A stretch of DNA of 64,000 nucleotides from Hoylesella loescheii. Its GTDB lineage: Bacteria; Bacteroidota; Bacteroidia; Bacteroidales; Bacteroidaceae. Under the pieces are notes generated by a model. It did not search any database. It was not told the DNA's origin and worked only from the letters and a program-made list of their open reading frames with translations. Location of the stretch: positions 62,001 to 126,000 of the forward strand of contig JADYUK010000002.1 in NCBI GenBank assembly GCA_021531755.1. Direction: 5' to 3'. The position numbers and the translations under genes were made by a program. Positions 62,600-64,000 of the stretch are shown one piece after another (position 1 is the stretch's first letter; every line of letters starts with the position of its first letter).

Positions 62600-63146
62600 T
62601 TGCTGTCCGATAAAACTTTTTTGAGCTCTGAGAATCGTGTCGGCACTGCATGTGCGAAGTGTCGGATTAAGCGAGAGGTGGTACATCAGATGAGTGGTGA
62701 CATCTTCTATGCATGAGCCGCCACAGAAATAAACGCTCATAAGCAAACGGTTTCGTTAAGCCAGATGAGCAATGATGAACTTGCTCGGGCATTGTCATGG
62801 CGAGAAACGGTCGGATAAAATCCAACGGATGATTTCGCTGTATTGATAACCATACAGCCTGCATCTCATACCGAGGGTTGAGTCGATTACAGATGAGAGA
62901 TTGGAGTCAAATTGCTCCATTATTGAAAAAACTCCTCCAAAAGGAGAGAGTTTCTCAGATTTTATTGCTACCTTTACCATGTCTGTCGGGTTGGATACAT
63001 ATTTTGATTTGCAACACTAAGATAGGTGAAAAATCTGCCATGGCAACATCCTGAGCTGCTCGGCTTTGCCGCTTGCCACAAGCAAGAACTTTTTGTTGCT
63101 CAGGTACTTAAAAAGTTATATTTGTAATAGTGTTGCGGAATTAAGG
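62600..63146 (-). mobile_element. IS1380-type remnant 2, internally deleted and interrupted
   Basis: On the minus strand the transposase starts at 62980 (same 61-residue start as remnant 1), is interrupted by a family B copy at 62751-62823, and resumes at 62746 as LLMSVYFCGGSCIEDVTTHL, TLRTCSADTILRA. It then leaves the family sequence (QKSFIGQQ, stop), as if the middle of the element were deleted up to its far end. Only about 110 of roughly 430 codons remain, so it cannot encode an active transposase. Confidence 0.75.
62746..62828 (+). repeat. Family B copy inserted in the transposase, flanked by AACGG
   Basis: A 73-bp element (62751-62823) starting TTTCGTTAAGCCAGATGAGC and ending GGATAAAATCC. 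It is flanked by AACGG at 62746-62750 and 62824-62828. Removing the element plus one AACGG (78 bp) rejoins the transposase frame as SEII-R-LLMSVYFCGG without a stop. This is what insertion with a 5-bp target duplication would leave. Confidence 0.8.
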
Positions 63147-63181
63147 CTTAATAGATTTGGGCCAAAAACCGTACCCCCCCC

Positions 63182-64000
63182 CTATTTCGCCACTCCTGTC
63201 TCCGTGTCCTTCAGGGAGTTGGTGTCGCGGTCGATGCCTTTGAAGTTGCGGCCTTCCGACAATTTCCACGTCAGTTTTATACCGATGGCACTCGACGTAT
63301 TGTGATTATGTGCTATCAGGAGTTTGTGGGCAAGACGGTTATGGTTTTCCACTTCTTCAATCTTGGCATTACGCTTGAACAGGTTTTGGCAGAAGAGGCC
63401 TGCCGTGATATTCTTATATTTATAAGAAACACTTACAAAGTCGGAGAAGATGTTGCGGCTCTCGTATTCGTTTTCCATGAAATGATAACCGTTGTCCATA
63501 GTTGCCATTATCGTCCAATTGCCAAGCCAGGCTGTGAGACCTATGTTGAAGTTGAACGACGTGAGGCGGTGGCTATAGTTCTGTCCGTCATTCCAGATGT
63601 TCAACATTTCTGCTGACATATAGGCATTGAGATGCTGTGGTATGATGTCGTAGTTGGTGTAGCTCTGCAGCATGAGTAAATCAATACGTCGGCCTTCGAG
63701 GAAGGTCTTTACAAAATGGTCGTCTTCTGTACGGTAAACGTGCTGCATGGCAGGATGAGCGTTGTGGCGAAAGAATGTCATCAGTTGGGTGTAGAGGCGT
63801 GGCGATTGATAGCTCAGTGTGAGTGTATGGTCGTCGCGTCTTGCCATAATCATTTCTGGATTACCCTCTGAATACTCCATACCATTGGTTATGATGGACA
63901 TTCCGCTCATGTTCTGCAGTTTTGACGAGGCAGGCGCGGAGGTGAGGGTGTAGTTGAGCCTGATATGTTGGGAAAGAGGTAGGGAAAGGTTCAGTTTCGG
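63182..64000 (-). CDS. Outer-membrane beta-barrel protein, 5' end missing
   Basis: Minus-strand frame open to the right edge; the visible 273 codons are the C-terminal part. Alternating strands (LNLSLPLSQHIRLNYTLT, SFNFNIGLTAWLGNWTIM, VSVSYKYKNITAGLFC) and aromatic residues fit the OMP_b-brl_3 barrels of TonB-dependent receptors with a carboxypeptidase-like start. The last residues (DTNSLKDTETGVAK) run past the barrel, whose final strand would be SAIGIKLTWKL. A run of nine C lies just after the stop. Substrate and full length are unknown. Confidence 0.78.
   Translation of the reverse strand, partial: PKLNLSLPLSQHIRLNYTLTSAPASSKLQNMSGMSIITNGMEYSEGNPEMIMARRDDHTLTLSYQSPRLYTQLMTFFRHNAHPAMQHVYRTEDDHFVKTFLEGRRIDLLMLQSYTNYDIIPQHLNAYMSAEMLNIWNDGQNYSHRLTSFNFNIGLTAWLGNWTIMATMDNGYHFMENEYESRNIFSDFVSVSYKYKNITAGLFCQNLFKRNAKIEEVENHNRLAHKLLIAHNHNTSSAIGIKLTWKLSEGRNFKGIDRDTNSLKDTETGVAK

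Overview
The window is a chromosomal piece of a Bacteroidales bacterium, most likely Prevotella or a close relative. This rests on the SusC/SusD operon, DUF4465, DUF6057 and DUF4861 proteins, the Bacteroidetes-type trigger factor, IS1380-type transposase remnants, and many promoters of the form TTTG-N19/20-TAnnTTTG. No rRNA, CRISPR array, plasmid function or phage structural gene was seen. Genus was not tested by any search.

Layout. 1-1524: 3' part of a BtuG-like beta-propeller surface protein. 1.8-2.7 kb: two tandem exported Cys/His-rich small proteins. 3.2-4.6 kb: trigger factor (minus). 4.75-5.1 kb: five tandem copies of a 66-bp repeat in front of mlaE-mlaF. 7.0-8.2 kb: iron-type alcohol dehydrogenase. 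8.5-12.9 kb: PadR regulator, PspC protein and a thioredoxin-fold protein, led by two copies of a 77-bp repeat. 14.3-15.6 kb: cobalamin riboswitch and a DUF4465 lipoprotein. 16.4-22.6 kb (minus): susC, susD and two small surface lipoproteins. 23.7-28.1 kb: a zincin-like protein, an AraC-type regulator, an internally shortened methyltransferase-family protein, DUF2795, a histidine phosphatase and a sugar O-acetyltransferase. 28.3-32.4 kb (minus): DUF4861, DUF6057 and a PD40 propeller lipoprotein with a CxxCH motif. 33.9-38.8 kb (minus): nadK, an ABC exporter and a BtuB-like TonB receptor. 39.5-43.8 kb: DJ-1 protein, recG, M23/LysM endopeptidase. 45.1-47.0 kb: AT-richer orphan exported protein. 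47.4-53.1 kb: conserved run yceD-rpmF-fabH-era-der-lipoprotein-lptB, then tRNA-Val. 53.8-57.1 kb (minus): cation/proton antiporter and EamA permease. 57.3-61.0 kb: ATPase plus DUF4435 pair (PARIS-like), lolD-like ABC ATPase, S1 RNA-binding protein. 60.9-63.2 kb: 77-bp repeats and two IS1380-type remnants flanking a zinc-ribbon/coiled-coil gene. 63.2-64.0 kb: C-terminal part of an outer-membrane beta-barrel.

Two themes stand out. First, short structured repeats (66-bp family A, 77-bp family B, and a promoter/leader duplication C) sit at or just after TAnnTTTG boxes, so they should be transcribed as 5' leaders. Family B shows compensatory stem changes, and one copy interrupts a transposase gene in a way that looks like insertion with a 5-bp target duplication. 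Second, 57.3-59.2 kb encodes a compact ATPase next to a TOPRIM/DUF4435 protein with the catalytic-type acidic residues in place, the architecture of PARIS anti-phage systems but with a much smaller ATPase.

Cofactor and envelope biology link several loci: BtuG-like, DUF4465 under a B12 riboswitch and a BtuB-like receptor point to cobalamin uptake, while MlaEF, LptB and the LolD-like protein serve outer-membrane lipid, LPS and lipoprotein traffic.
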